Shown here piece by piece: positions 20,576 to 29,287 of a stretch of DNA of 64,000 nt. The position numbers were made by a program, and so were the translations under genes. Position 1 is the first letter of the stretch; each line of letters starts with the position of its first letter. Origin of the DNA: a virus. Location: positions 45,079-109,078 of the IMG/VR virus record IMGVR_UViG_3300034418_006779; one strand, 5' to 3'. A model generated the notes under the pieces. That model worked only from the letters and a program-made list of their open reading frames with translations, was not told where the DNA came from and did no database searches.

Positions 20576-21781
20576 TCAGATGTCATCAACCTGATATGGT
20601 GATTCAATCCAATGGGATTTGGGAATCACCCATCTGAGCTTTGCTTTACTAGTCTTCCTGTTTTCCTTGTATTGCTCATGAGTATAAGCACCGGCAGGAG
20701 GCATGTGTATGACCGAGTCATATTTCCTCGGTATTTTTTTCTTGTTTGTGTCCTTCACAAACTTACGGTAGCGTCTATTAGATGGAGCAATTGCTTTCTT
20801 GAATGGGATAGTCTTGACATACACTTCCACATCAAGATGATATGTTCCGGGCATATCTCTGTACTCTGGTATGAGCTCCTTGTCTATCCACTCAACAACG
20901 ACTCTCTGATTAAAGTCTGCTAAGATAGCTTCGTGGTTTTTCTTCTTGTGCCAACTAGGAAAGTCAAAATATTTCTCCTCAGAGAATATCAACCTCTCGT
21001 TGTCATACACATTAGCCACTACTTTATTCCAATTTTGCCAACCGATATATATTTCATCGAACTCTCGTTTGGATGAATAAATGTCGATCTCAAATCCATT
21101 ATACTCAATGTGATCTGCCCAACACTTATGTATACCCATATTCTTACTCTCCTCATCAATGTATCTTTTAAACATGATGAAGATACTTCTACCCATTACT
21201 CTTGATCGCTTTCTACAGCGATAGGCAATGGGATGGAGTATACCATCGTCATCCTCTGCGTACAGACGTCCGTGACTAATTTGCTTAGTCCCTTCCTCGA
21301 GTTCAATGGTTTGAGTAAAGTTATTTACATGGTTTAAACGAAAGCTCCAAACGCTACGAGCTTCTACCTTCTTATTAATCTGAATAATGACTTCTCTGCT
21401 GAGAATAAACCCAGCGTCTTCATGATTAACAAAGGGAGTAGGTACTCTACTTTCAAATTGTAATGTTTTAGGTAAAAAGAATGAAATGTCTCCTTCGACA
21501 AGGTTCTCTACTACTTGTGAGCTAGTATAGCCTCCAGCATTAGCGATTTGAATGTCGATAGGAACGAGCTGGTCAATATCATATGCTTTTTCACACGCTG
21601 TGAGGTAATCCTCTAGCTGCTTAAACATCTCGACTGCTTCCGCTCGATCTTCTCCAAGTCGTAGAGTTATTTTATCTGCCAACTTGAGCAGATCTTCTAA
21701 GTCCGCAAACTTGGACAAGTCTAGTTCACTATCGAAGCCGAAGAACACGGCTTCATAGCTAAGTTGTGGAGTAATACTCAT
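20576..21781 (-). CDS. Hypothetical protein, 401 residues
   Basis: A 401-residue soluble protein, not recognised. The N-terminal third is acidic and helical. The middle is rich in beta-branched residues and aromatics. The C-terminal 70 residues are basic, with arginine clusters such as NRRYRKF. There is no signal peptide or membrane segment. The start overlaps the stop of the upstream gene by 23 bases, suggesting translational coupling, and a tRNA follows its stop within 10 bases. Confidence 0.8.
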   Translation of the reverse strand: MSITPQLSYEAVFFGFDSELDLSKFADLEDLLKLADKITLRLGEDRAEAVEMFKQLEDYLTACEKAYDIDQLVPIDIQIANAGGYTSSQVVENLVEGDISFFLPKTLQFESRVPTPFVNHEDAGFILSREVIIQINKKVEARSVWSFRLNHVNNFTQTIELEEGTKQISHGRLYAEDDDGILHPIAYRCRKRSRVMGRSIFIMFKRYIDEESKNMGIHKCWADHIEYNGFEIDIYSSKREFDEIYIGWQNWNKVVANVYDNERLIFSEEKYFDFPSWHKKKNHEAILADFNQRVVVEWIDKELIPEYRDMPGTYHLDVEVYVKTIPFKKAIAPSNRRYRKFVKDTNKKKIPRKYDSVIHMPPAGAYTHEQYKENRKTSKAKLRWVIPKSHWIESPYQVDDI

Positions 21782-22217
21782 CTTCAGGAGTTATTCTAGA
21801 GTCAAGCTCTTTAATCATCTCATTAAATTTATCATACTCACTAGCGTATGTACGCTTGTCCACAATAAATGATTCGATTAGAGTTCTTTTGAATTCTTGA
21901 TTGATAGTCATTACATCTATGATGTGACCATCATGCCAGTATAGTTGAAATACTCTAGTACATATTTTACTGTACTCTGACCTTATAAAGGCTGATACAT
22001 CAACAAACTCTGGTAATTCGCAAGTAACAAAAAGCCTACCCTTACTGTACTTAATTGATTTAACAAAGATGGATTTTTTTAGGTCTGCTATTGGCACATA
22101 TAATGGTGCCACCATAAGAATTCCATTCTCTATTGGTCCGTCTAATCCTTCTTGGACATAGTCAATACCTAAATAGAATTGAATAGAATCTCTGTAAGTG
22201 TCTATAATATTTCTCAT
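21759..22217 (-). CDS. Hypothetical protein, 152 residues
   Basis: Not recognised. The longest frame starts at 22289 inside the upstream nuclease gene; the ATG at 22217 (MRNIIDTYRD) lies 8 bases after that gene's stop and is preferred. The protein has a mixed alpha/beta character and an acidic C-terminus (ITPEDEYYSTT). It overlaps the start of the following 401-residue gene, so both probably belong to one unit with the nuclease upstream. Confidence 0.7.
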   Translation of the reverse strand: MRNIIDTYRDSIQFYLGIDYVQEGLDGPIENGILMVAPLYVPIADLKKSIFVKSIKYSKGRLFVTCELPEFVDVSAFIRSEYSKICTRVFQLYWHDGHIIDVMTINQEFKRTLIESFIVDKRTYASEYDKFNEMIKELDSRITPEDEYYSTT

Positions 22218-22224
22218 AGACTCG

Positions 22225-22623
22225 TCAGTCTTCAGGAACGGAGCTAGATAGCTCGCGGTTCTGTTTTTCTTTAAGGGTTTTAAGTTCACTGATGATATCG
22301 AAGTAGTGATCTTCAGGCATCACTACCAGTTTAGTTGACTTTCTCCTCCCATCTTTGGTATGAAATATCACGATGGGTAAATCCGCATATTCAGTTTTTT
22401 TCGTCAGCTTTTCCATATCTTCAATTAACTTACTATATGATAGTCCTCGGTGTGCTCCGTATTTACATTGCACACGGTAGGGTATATTCATTAGATCAAG
22501 CTTACAATTATCTAGAAAGCGTGATCCGTTTCGCGTCGTTAGACATGAGTCATAACCTAGATCTTTGAAGCGCTTCATTATACGCCTCTCAAAGTTATGA
22601 CCTCGGGTTCTTTGGTTTGCCAT
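22225..22623 (-). CDS. Putative PD-(D/E)XK nuclease (Holliday-junction-resolvase-like)
   Basis: The 132-residue protein begins with an RGHNFERRI segment, in which the glutamate occupies the usual motif I position. It continues with a basic GSRF stretch and then LDLMN...VQCKYG, the D-x(n)-Q/E-x-K core of PD-(D/E)XK nucleases of the archaeal Hjc/phage resolvase type. Such enzymes cut branched DNA during replication or packaging, and crAss-like phages are known to carry them. It is a single-domain protein of typical length. Structure specificity is inference from the family; a restriction-like nuclease is the alternative. Confidence 0.65.
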   Translation of the reverse strand: MANQRTRGHNFERRIMKRFKDLGYDSCLTTRNGSRFLDNCKLDLMNIPYRVQCKYGAHRGLSYSKLIEDMEKLTKKTEYADLPIVIFHTKDGRRKSTKLVVMPEDHYFDIISELKTLKEKQNRELSSSVPED

Positions 22624-22640
22624 ACCGTAAGGTACGACAT

Positions 22641-22973
22641 TTATTCTATAGAGTCAAGGATCTTTTTGAGCCGTCTCTCATAGACTTTATCTTCTAGAGA
22701 TTCAGTAATGAATTTAAGCATCATGTTTGCCTTACCGGCATCGAAGGTGTCTAGCCATTCGTCAACAATCCTTGCTTGTTCCTCCGTAGAGAATTCTGAA
22801 CAAAGTAACTCAACCATTCCTTTGATCGAAGATCCCTTACCATACTTGTGATTCCAAGCACGAAAGATCAATCTAGGAACCATCGAACGGAAGATAGGGT
22901 TTTGAATCCATCTCTTGATTACTCCTTTCTGAAACCTCTCGGGGTCGAATAGAAATGATTTAGGTTTTTTCAT
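22641..22973 (-). CDS. Hypothetical basic helical protein, 110 residues
   Basis: The start is set at the ATG at 22973 (MKKPKSFLFD). The longer frame to 23006 would begin inside the terminator hairpin at 22982-22999. The protein is helical, basic at the N-terminus and mixed-charge at the C-terminus (VYERRLKKIL). No motif is recognised. It lies 17 bases upstream of the resolvase-like nuclease gene and is probably its operon partner. Confidence 0.7.
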   Translation of the reverse strand: MKKPKSFLFDPERFQKGVIKRWIQNPIFRSMVPRLIFRAWNHKYGKGSSIKGMVELLCSEFSTEEQARIVDEWLDTFDAGKANMMLKFITESLEDKVYERRLKKILDSIE

Positions 22974-22981
22974 AGAAAGAT

Positions 22982-22999
22982 GGGGGTCCGAAGACCCCC
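22982..22999 (-). terminator. Hairpin terminator with UUCG loop
   Basis: GGGGGTC and GACCCCC form seven perfect pairs around a TTCG loop on the minus strand, followed by ATCTTTCT. It lies between the stop at 23017 and the next start at 22973. Confidence 0.75.
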
Positions 23000-23016
23000 T
23001 TTTCAATATTCAGAAG

Positions 23017-23556
23017 TTAGGCAGCAGCCACAAATTTGTTCACCAATTTCTTGGCCTCAGCTTTGTCGCTGAAAGCCTTGGTGATTTCCTCATCCGTCGG
23101 CAAAGCCTTGCCATGATTGATATGGTTCATCGCCATAGCAATCTGAGCACGAAGCTGTGCTCGATAAAGCTGCTCATTCTCTTCAGGAATAAGCTGCTCA
23201 GGCAAAGACTTATAGTCTATCTCGTCATCCCAGGATGAGGTGTAGACTCCGGGTGCGCCAAGAGCATCTAACGTATTGTCAGAATTACTCCAGGTATTCA
23301 AGGTCACATAGACATCCAAAGCTTTCACAATGGTGTCATTTTCAGGCTTGTACTGGCCATTACAGTCAGAGTCACGATAGAATCGTGAAGTAATGCCGGA
23401 ACAATCGTCATTTTGTTTTGAGCGGTAAAGGCTCATGTCCAATACGTATGGACGCAGCGGACTCTCATTGGAGTACGCCGATTTATCGCGTGTGTTTCTG
23501 TTGAAAGAAACACTAGTGATATTTATGATTCGGTTTTGATTTTTCTGAGTTTGCAT
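23017..23556 (-). CDS. Hypothetical protein, 179 residues
   Basis: Not recognised. The N-terminal half is polar, rich in Ser, Asn, Arg and Tyr, and probably beta-rich. The C-terminal 70 residues are helical and Ala/Glu-rich. Codon use and a strong A/T leader (TTTTTTAAGTAGAAAATT) before the ATG support a real, well expressed gene. It stands alone between the small gene at 23597 and a terminator. Confidence 0.8.
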   Translation of the reverse strand: MQTQKNQNRIINITSVSFNRNTRDKSAYSNESPLRPYVLDMSLYRSKQNDDCSGITSRFYRDSDCNGQYKPENDTIVKALDVYVTLNTWSNSDNTLDALGAPGVYTSSWDDEIDYKSLPEQLIPEENEQLYRAQLRAQIAMAMNHINHGKALPTDEEITKAFSDKAEAKKLVNKFVAAA

Positions 23557-23596
23557 AATTTTCTACTTAAAAAAGTTTGATAGGTTTAAGAACGGT

Positions 23597-23794
23597 TTAT
23601 CCTGTAACGACGGAAAAGCCGAGCGGATGCTCTTTGTAGAGCTCATCCTCCACTGAGATGTACCTGACTGGTTCACCATCATCTCCTATGCCGATATTCA
23701 CTAGGAATACGTCTTGGGAAAGTGGGGAGCTCGCCTCGCAACGAGGCATTGGGAATGACAGATCGTCATTCAGATAAGTAAATCGTTTATCCAT
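23597..23794 (-). CDS. Hypothetical protein, 65 residues
   Basis: A small acidic protein with a beta-rich pattern (VFLVNIGIGDDGEPVRYISVEDEL) typical of small virion or regulatory folds; no family is recognised. Its start lies 25 bases inside the 3' end of the uracil-DNA glycosylase gene, so it is probably translated by coupling with it. Confidence 0.7.
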   Translation of the reverse strand: MDKRFTYLNDDLSFPMPRCEASSPLSQDVFLVNIGIGDDGEPVRYISVEDELYKEHPLGFSVVTG

Positions 23795-24492
23795 TGTATT
23801 TTTTCTTCTTCTGGTAATTGTTGGTTTATCTTCTTAAAATGTTCGGTTCCATAAAAGCCTCCTTTACCCCCTCTATATATCTCGTTCATCGGATGGGGGG
23901 ACTCTAAGATTGCTTTAGATTGTGATATGTTTTTCTTGTAGCTCTTGGCATAGTTGCCCCAGAGCACCCATATCAAATCAGGTTTCTCTTCGCTGAGTTT
24001 TGTTATCAGATCAAGAGTAAAGTTTTTCCAGTGATCTAGGTGAGATCCTGCTGCTTTCTCCTGTACTGTCAGCGCTGTGTTTAGTAATAATACTCCTTGT
24101 CCAGGTAGATGCTCCCAATTTCCCGCTGAAGGGTGTTTAACGAGCTCCTCAAAGCGTTCTTCTTGCCCTGCGTTAGTCAGCATCTCCTTTAAAATAACGC
24201 GCATAGAGGGCGTCATAAAGGTCTCTGGGAGGCTGAAGCAAAGGCCTTGTGCTACATCAGGTGTAGGGTAAGGGTCTTGACCAAGAATAATTACTTTAGT
24301 ATTATCAAAATCGCATTCTTCAAATGCACGAAATCTCTTTTCTTTTGTTGGGTAAGATTCAATCCCAAGTTCCCGAGCTTCTGCAATCTTATTGCTTAAC
24401 GCAACTAGATCTTCCTTATTGTCCTCAATTATAGGGTATAAAAAATCAGCCCACCTCTCTGAGGTACGCTGTTGCAATTGCTCTTTTGTCAT
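23770..24492 (-). CDS. ung: Uracil-DNA glycosylase (family 1)
   Basis: The 240-residue length matches family 1 uracil-DNA glycosylases. The water-activating motif GQDPYP is at residues 71-76 (catalytic D73). The uracil-recognition stretch LWGNYAK and the C-terminal DNA-intercalation loop SPHPMNEIYRGGKGG are present; the usual HPSPLS is changed to HPMNEI. It removes uracil from DNA, starting base excision repair. It sits among replication genes. Carrying it suggests that this phage keeps thymine DNA and guards against dU. Confidence 0.93.
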   Translation of the reverse strand: MTKEQLQQRTSERWADFLYPIIEDNKEDLVALSNKIAEARELGIESYPTKEKRFRAFEECDFDNTKVIILGQDPYPTPDVAQGLCFSLPETFMTPSMRVILKEMLTNAGQEERFEELVKHPSAGNWEHLPGQGVLLLNTALTVQEKAAGSHLDHWKNFTLDLITKLSEEKPDLIWVLWGNYAKSYKKNISQSKAILESPHPMNEIYRGGKGGFYGTEHFKKINQQLPEEEKIQWINDLLI

Positions 24493-24499
24493 GTAAAAG

Positions 24500-24958
24500 T
24501 TAGTTTGAAGAATTCACTTTTTTGATTAGGTATGCTCGATCTTCATCATTTAAGTTGGGTAAACTTTTGATAGTTCGTTCATACATTGCTTTGGTATTTT
24601 CGATTTGCTTCTTCTTTCGCTCACGTTCGTAATCAGCTTTTAAATCCGCCAGGATATGTTTGTCAATGATTCCAAACTCAATCAAGTCATTTATATAATA
24701 TGTATTAGCTAATGAGCTAACACAGAATTGTTGTCCAGATTCATTGGACTCCAATAGATCATATGGATAGTTAGAATCATACTCTATATAATCATCGCTT
24801 CCATAATGACATCGATTAAGTAAGACAAATTCATCATTGCGTTCGAACAATGCAGCAAAATCGGTACCATCCTCTAGTACTTTGACTAGTTGCATTCCTG
24901 CTACATCATCAAAGTCAGTAGTACTTGTGAGTTTTTTTCTAAACAAATTCATAGCCAT
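24500..24958 (-). CDS. Hypothetical protein, 152 residues
   Basis: Not recognised. The N-terminal half is probably beta-rich, with many Asp, Asn and Tyr residues. The C-terminal 60 residues form a charged helix (ADYERERKKKQIENT). There are two candidate starts, 24958 and 24952 (M-A-M). It overlaps the end of the preceding gene by 10 bases and ends 8 bases before the glycosylase gene, consistent with one operon. Confidence 0.75.
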   Translation of the reverse strand: MAMNLFRKKLTSTTDFDDVAGMQLVKVLEDGTDFAALFERNDEFVLLNRCHYGSDDYIEYDSNYPYDLLESNESGQQFCVSSLANTYYINDLIEFGIIDKHILADLKADYERERKKKQIENTKAMYERTIKSLPNLNDEDRAYLIKKVNSSN

Positions 24959-25437
24959 TCAATATCTAAATTATAGTATGGTCTACAAAGACGGAGTTCC
25001 ATATCCTCCTCATCATTTAACTCATCGAAGTCACAACTGTCATTTGTCAACCACCAGTACGTGTAGAACTTGTCTCCATCAGTCACAACAATGTGGTTAG
25101 ACACATCACCATGCTCCTCGTGTTCATATTTACAAGTCACGTACTCAAATTTTCTATTATATTTACGAGACAACGCAATACAGGCAGTGAAACCTATGTC
25201 ATCCGCATCAAATAATCCATTCGCAAACGCTACTTGATTCCAATGACTATATCCATGCTCCCGTTCATATGTTTGAGCAGCTTGTCCAAAGTCATCAACA
25301 GTGACGCATAAAGTATCTGCTTTCAATCTGTCTAGAAATGTCAGCTTATGCTTTTCGGCTGTCTCTTCCATGATTACATTAGCCTTGTCTACGAGCTCAG
25401 TCAGCTCTTTTTTCAAAGATTTGTGGTCCTCTAACAT
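24949..25437 (-). CDS. Hypothetical protein, 162 residues
   Basis: The frame extends to a TTG at 25482, but the ATG at 25437 (MLEDHKSLKK) is preferred because it shortens the overlap with the upstream membrane-protein gene. The N-terminal third is a charged helix. The rest has His, Cys and Tyr residues in a compact acidic domain (KYEHEEHGDVSNHIVV). No family is recognised. Confidence 0.72.
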   Translation of the reverse strand: MLEDHKSLKKELTELVDKANVIMEETAEKHKLTFLDRLKADTLCVTVDDFGQAAQTYEREHGYSHWNQVAFANGLFDADDIGFTACIALSRKYNRKFEYVTCKYEHEEHGDVSNHIVVTDGDKFYTYWWLTNDSCDFDELNDEEDMELRLCRPYYNLDIEWL

Positions 25438-25639
25438 AGGCTGAATCAATTTCGGTAGAATCTCTACCTTCAGTTTTCGCAAGCTGTATAACGTCTTGCT
25501 TGTTCACATACATAGTATCACCATCCCAATTAGGATAGTATACTTTCTTGGGCGTCCAACCAAGGTTTAGTATGGATAGAAAAATGCCTAGACATAAGCC
25601 TAGGCAAGACGCAAGTAATAATTTAAAATCTTGGTTCAT
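25397..25639 (-). CDS. Small membrane-anchored protein, 80 residues
   Basis: One N-terminal hydrophobic segment (residues about 7-26) is followed by a short polar tail, which suggests a single-pass inner-membrane protein with its C-terminus outside. An inverted repeat GCCTAG...CTAGGC lies inside the first codons and could fold in the mRNA. No family is recognised. It overlaps the following gene by about 40 bases. Confidence 0.7.
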   Translation of the reverse strand: MNQDFKLLLASCLGLCLGIFLSILNLGWTPKKVYYPNWDGDTMYVNKQDVIQLAKTEGRDSTEIDSAYVRGPQIFEKRAD

Positions 25640-25670
25640 CTTTTCATAAAAATTCTGGGAAATAAATTTA

Positions 25671-26726
25671 CTATATACCGCTTTTTACCAGCTCTGAAAT
25701 CACCTTTTTTGTTTTTTCAGTACCGTATTTCTCAATAAATTCGGCAGCATCTTTACACCCAAATCTAGGATCTAACTCTATTTGAGTAAGACCGTACTTT
25801 TCAGCTAGGATTTTACCAGCTACTCGACCCGGCTCATCATTGTCAAATAGTATATAACCATTTACCTCGATATTCGGTTCACACCCTTCATTCTGAAAGG
25901 CAATAACATTAAAACCAAGCTGTTTTAGAGCAACTCTATCCTTCCAGGATTTTGTTACTATAACAGGAGAATCTGGGTCATAGTCATGCTGACCAAAAAT
26001 ATCGTCAACAGAACAGTTCGTGAAGAACTTCTTTTCCTTTTCCTGTGGGAAGGGGGTGTAGATTTTGAACTTGTTAGTATCCTCAAAGTAAAATGCAAAG
26101 CATAAGTTACTAGGAGTTACTTGGATCCAAGCTCCGGAACGATCAGTATAGTAATACGTCACGACCTCATAAATCTTCTCGTTTTCTGTGTTAGCATTGA
26201 ATTCAGCTGGGTCAATACCAAAGGTATGCCAGTAATCCATTGCTTTTTCGGAGAAACCATCCAGACTTCTGATTCTGATATCTGGAGCAGATGCACCGTA
26301 GTGTATCTTGGTTTTTTGGTAGGTTCGGTCTTTGTGATCGATGATTGTCTGCTGACTTCGTCCTAATCCTAAGCCATATCGTTCATTTACGACTTTTAAA
26401 CATTCAGAGAATGTGCGGATTGGGCGTACGTCATTTTCAGACTTTAGCATCAAAAGATCGAAACAAGAGCAGCGATTGTACTTCTTAGCTGCGAAATCGA
26501 CAAGGCGAATGATCTCATCTGCATCGCCAACAACAAATTGGCACGATGGGTTCTGTTCACCACGTAGAGTATTCAAGTATTTTGTTCCATCGGTAGTTAT
26601 TTCATACCCCATGACATCTTGGATAATGTCAATCTGAACATAGTACTTGTCTCCGTAAATCTCCTCAGACTTCTTTAATATGTTCTGCCATGTGCAGGGC
26701 AAGTATGTCGAGGTAGAAATGTTCAT
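25671..26726 (-). CDS. DNA primase with Toprim domain (DnaG-like)
   Basis: The 351-residue protein has a C-terminal Toprim domain: VIVTKSWKDRVAL carries the motif I region (the expected Glu is replaced by Lys-Ser), and YILFDNDEPGR is the motif II D-x-D. The N-terminal part has a Cys pair (RCSCFDLL) and a catalytic-core-like segment. It would make RNA primers beside the DnaB-like helicase two genes upstream. A separate zinc finger is not obvious. The family assignment rests on the Toprim signature; exact primase activity is inferred from position and family. Confidence 0.8.
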   Translation of the reverse strand: MNISTSTYLPCTWQNILKKSEEIYGDKYYVQIDIIQDVMGYEITTDGTKYLNTLRGEQNPSCQFVVGDADEIIRLVDFAAKKYNRCSCFDLLMLKSENDVRPIRTFSECLKVVNERYGLGLGRSQQTIIDHKDRTYQKTKIHYGASAPDIRIRSLDGFSEKAMDYWHTFGIDPAEFNANTENEKIYEVVTYYYTDRSGAWIQVTPSNLCFAFYFEDTNKFKIYTPFPQEKEKKFFTNCSVDDIFGQHDYDPDSPVIVTKSWKDRVALKQLGFNVIAFQNEGCEPNIEVNGYILFDNDEPGRVAGKILAEKYGLTQIELDPRFGCKDAAEFIEKYGTEKTKKVISELVKSGI

Positions 26727-26744
26727 AATAGAAACAAGAAAAGC

Positions 26745-26762
26745 CTGCCCCCGTAGAGGCAG
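26745..26762 (-). terminator. Intrinsic terminator
   Basis: CTGCC/GGCAG with an 8-base loop is followed on the minus strand by GCTTTTCTTGTTTC. It lies between the stop at 26773 and the primase start at 26726. Confidence 0.7.
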
Positions 26763-26772
26763 ACTAATAGAT

Positions 26773-27363
26773 TTATATCTGTACTTCGTCTACTGATGCG
26801 TCACCAGTAGGCTGATTAATAGTAACTGTTTTTGTGGGTACCTGTACTTGTGTCAGTCTCTTCTGAAAATCATCTCCCCATGATAGAGGTTCAGATTCAG
26901 TGGACGGATCACGGAACCAACGTTTCCCAACGAGCTCCTTACGGTAACGGTTTTCGCTAGCCACATTAAGATAGGTTTTTCCTTCTTTATTAGGCTTGCC
27001 ATAACACATTACGACTTCCAGGTTTTTTGTAGTAAAATCTTCAGGTAAAAGTTGATTAAATTTCGAAATCATATCTTCAAAAGAAGAGAATTCTTGTCCT
27101 TCCATTTGCTCAAGTGGGATGAAGAGTTCATAGACTTCCATGATCTCTCTTGCCATCTTAGAGGCTAGTTCGTCAACAGTAGCCCACGAAGTAGGTTGTT
27201 GGGGGATGAACCATGAAGCATCCTTAGGATAGTCTGCTCCTTTAGTATAGAAAGGGATTGATACCATTTTATAGGCTCCACGCATACCGACGTATGGCTT
27301 ACCCATGGTTACATTATTGATTCCTGCTTTTGGAGTTACGATTTTGTTAGTGTTAATTTTCAT
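26773..27363 (-). CDS. Hypothetical replication-associated protein, 196 residues (possible ssDNA-binding protein)
   Basis: This soluble protein has a beta-rich middle with aromatic and basic residues and a low-complexity C-terminus rich in Thr, Gln and Asp that ends acidic (DASVDEVQI). Those features, and its position 18 bases after the Sak4-like ATPase, are what one expects of a single-strand binding partner, but no OB-fold motif can be named with confidence. The ATG has an A-rich leader (AAGCTTAA). Confidence 0.7.
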   Translation of the reverse strand: MKINTNKIVTPKAGINNVTMGKPYVGMRGAYKMVSIPFYTKGADYPKDASWFIPQQPTSWATVDELASKMAREIMEVYELFIPLEQMEGQEFSSFEDMISKFNQLLPEDFTTKNLEVVMCYGKPNKEGKTYLNVASENRYRKELVGKRWFRDPSTESEPLSWGDDFQKRLTQVQVPTKTVTINQPTGDASVDEVQI

Positions 27364-27381
27364 TTAAGCTTTCAATTTGTC

Positions 27382-28116
27382 TCATTGTTGGGTTGTATCC
27401 GTAGTATTTTCTTCAATGTTGACAAATATCCTCGACCAGTCGAAATCGAATACATCTACTAGATGATCAAATCTCGAACCAGCTTCAATGTCATCCGAAG
27501 CCTTAAAGGAAACTCTAAGTTCGCCTTCATCTCCTCGGAACATATAACCAATAGCATCTGCATCTGCGCAAACAACGTTTTTCAACTTACCAGACAAGTC
27601 CAGTGAGCTAACGTTAACTTCGACAGAATCAGTACCAATCAGCGTCTTCTTTCTATGACCAATCAGAACAAGGTGATCGCAACAATCTTTCAGATGGTTG
27701 ATCACGTTCATGACCTTCTCTCTAACTAATCCGTAGCCCTTACCAAAAGCAAGGTCTCCGATTGACTCTACTTCATGTGTTTCGCAAACAAGTTTTTCAA
27801 CCCATTCAACAATAACATCGAGAGTATCTAGTACGAGGAAGTCCACTTTGTTCTTCTTTCCATGTGCAATATATGCTTTCAAATCATTCAGACTTTGAAG
27901 GTTTGTAGCCCTCTTCTTCTGTTTGATAGGAGCAGTACCTTTCTCTGTATCGAGAATCATGGAGGTCATATTCGGTTTGTGTTTCTTCAACCAGTTTTGG
28001 AATTCAACAATTTGAGTTGTTTTCCCGACTTTAGTTGCACCGAATAATATCAAGAGGCGGGGGTTATGTACAGTAGCTTCGGTCCACTCATCGGGACCAG
28101 GAATATGGAGATTCAT
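27382..28116 (-). CDS. RecA-fold ATPase, Sak4-like recombinase
   Basis: The 244-residue protein has Walker A GATKVGKT at residues 26-33, Walker B within VDFLVLDTLDVI (about 90-101) and a sensor stretch HLVLIGHRKK. The small single-domain RecA core and the lack of a DnaB-type linker fit Sak4-like single-strand annealing ATPases common in phages, which act with an SSB. It sits directly between the DnaB-like helicase and the putative SSB. Another RecA-fold role such as helicase loading is possible. Confidence 0.75.
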   Translation of the reverse strand: MNLHIPGPDEWTEATVHNPRLLILFGATKVGKTTQIVEFQNWLKKHKPNMTSMILDTEKGTAPIKQKKRATNLQSLNDLKAYIAHGKKNKVDFLVLDTLDVIVEWVEKLVCETHEVESIGDLAFGKGYGLVREKVMNVINHLKDCCDHLVLIGHRKKTLIGTDSVEVNVSSLDLSGKLKNVVCADADAIGYMFRGDEGELRVSFKASDDIEAGSRFDHLVDVFDFDWSRIFVNIEENTTDTTQQ

Positions 28117-28127
28117 AAATTAGCGAT

Positions 28128-29273
28128 TCATGACGTTGATTGTTTATTAGATTTTACTGTCAACATATGTTTCACTTTCTCCTGTTGTTCTGAATACGTC
28201 AGAGACGAATCTGTCAGAACATCGTAAATTGGCTGCATTTCATCAGCCTTGGGTAATTCATGGAAGAAGTCTATAGCTCCATCGAAATAGAGAGGCATTT
28301 TCACATTTGGTATTCCGTCTCGATCCTTAATAATCTTTAGCATCCTAAAATGGTTGCCAAGAATATTAATATCGTATTTACCATAGCTTCCCAAGTCGTG
28401 TCGGGAGGCATCGAATAACCCTAGAATGACATTCGCATTCCTTCCAGTCAGCTTTGAATCGCCGAGACCGTCCATACTAGGCTCTAATTTCTTAGCCTTG
28501 GCACGTTCTACTGATTCTTGGGCTGCTGATTGTTGCTGTACGTCTATTATTGTACAGCCATAAAAGTCTCGTAGTTTAAGAGCAAGTGTGTCAGACCAAT
28601 AATTCATAGCTTCTCTATCCGATTTCTTTTTGGCCCGGATTAAGCTAGCATGGTCAACCACTACTAGAGTGTATTGCTCTGGATCATTAGGAATGTACTC
28701 ACTTTCAAATGAAATTTCCTCATACTCGTTAGTATCAGAATTATACTCTTCTCGAGTCTCCATTTTAACAGTTCCATTCCTGAGCAAATATGCTCTAACG
28801 ATGTTAAACATCCTATCAGGATCTCTAATATCGTCAATAATCGTTACATTATCAAAAAATTTATTTAGTCGAGGCGTTGTTTGTTCAAGCTTACTAATGG
28901 TATCATGACTGATAGTATTAAATCTACCAACCGATAGGAGCTCTCTCGTATTCTTACGAATTTTAAAACGAGTGTAGAGCTCCCTGCTCATTTCTGTAAG
29001 CTCAAACTTTTGTCGACTTTCTTCAAAAGAAAAAAGGAAGACTTTGATTTTCTTCCCATTCTTAATTGCCCAATCTACAGGGTGATGTACAAACATACTA
29101 CGCATAAGCTTGGATTTACCAACGCCTGAGTTTGCAGTTACGATGTAATAGGTTGATTGCATAATTCCTGGAATGAATTTCTCAATCTTACCTAACCCCT
29201 CAAAGGGTATACAGTTATAGTTCCCCGACTCCCAATTTTGTTTGTTCTTTTTTATCCTTTCGAGAGTCGTCAT
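28128..29273 (-). CDS. DnaB-like replicative helicase
   Basis: In this 381-residue RecA-fold ATPase, Walker A ANSGVGKS is at residues 47-54, Walker B VVVDHASL lies near 206-213, and LGDSKLTGRNANVILGL matches the motif 4 region of DnaB/gp4-type hexameric helicases. The N-terminal DnaB domain is essentially missing, as in many phage versions. It would unwind DNA ahead of the family B polymerase. It is separated by 12 bases from the Sak4-like gene, so both are probably in one transcript. Confidence 0.88.
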   Translation of the reverse strand: MTTLERIKKNKQNWESGNYNCIPFEGLGKIEKFIPGIMQSTYYIVTANSGVGKSKLMRSMFVHHPVDWAIKNGKKIKVFLFSFEESRQKFELTEMSRELYTRFKIRKNTRELLSVGRFNTISHDTISKLEQTTPRLNKFFDNVTIIDDIRDPDRMFNIVRAYLLRNGTVKMETREEYNSDTNEYEEISFESEYIPNDPEQYTLVVVDHASLIRAKKKSDREAMNYWSDTLALKLRDFYGCTIIDVQQQSAAQESVERAKAKKLEPSMDGLGDSKLTGRNANVILGLFDASRHDLGSYGKYDINILGNHFRMLKIIKDRDGIPNVKMPLYFDGAIDFFHELPKADEMQPIYDVLTDSSLTYSEQQEKVKHMLTVKSNKQSTS

Positions 29274-29287
29274 AGAGTATAAAGATA

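Noticed and set aside
20476-20607. N-terminal extension of the 100-residue gene
   Set aside because: It would read through a complete tRNA and overlap the neighbouring gene.
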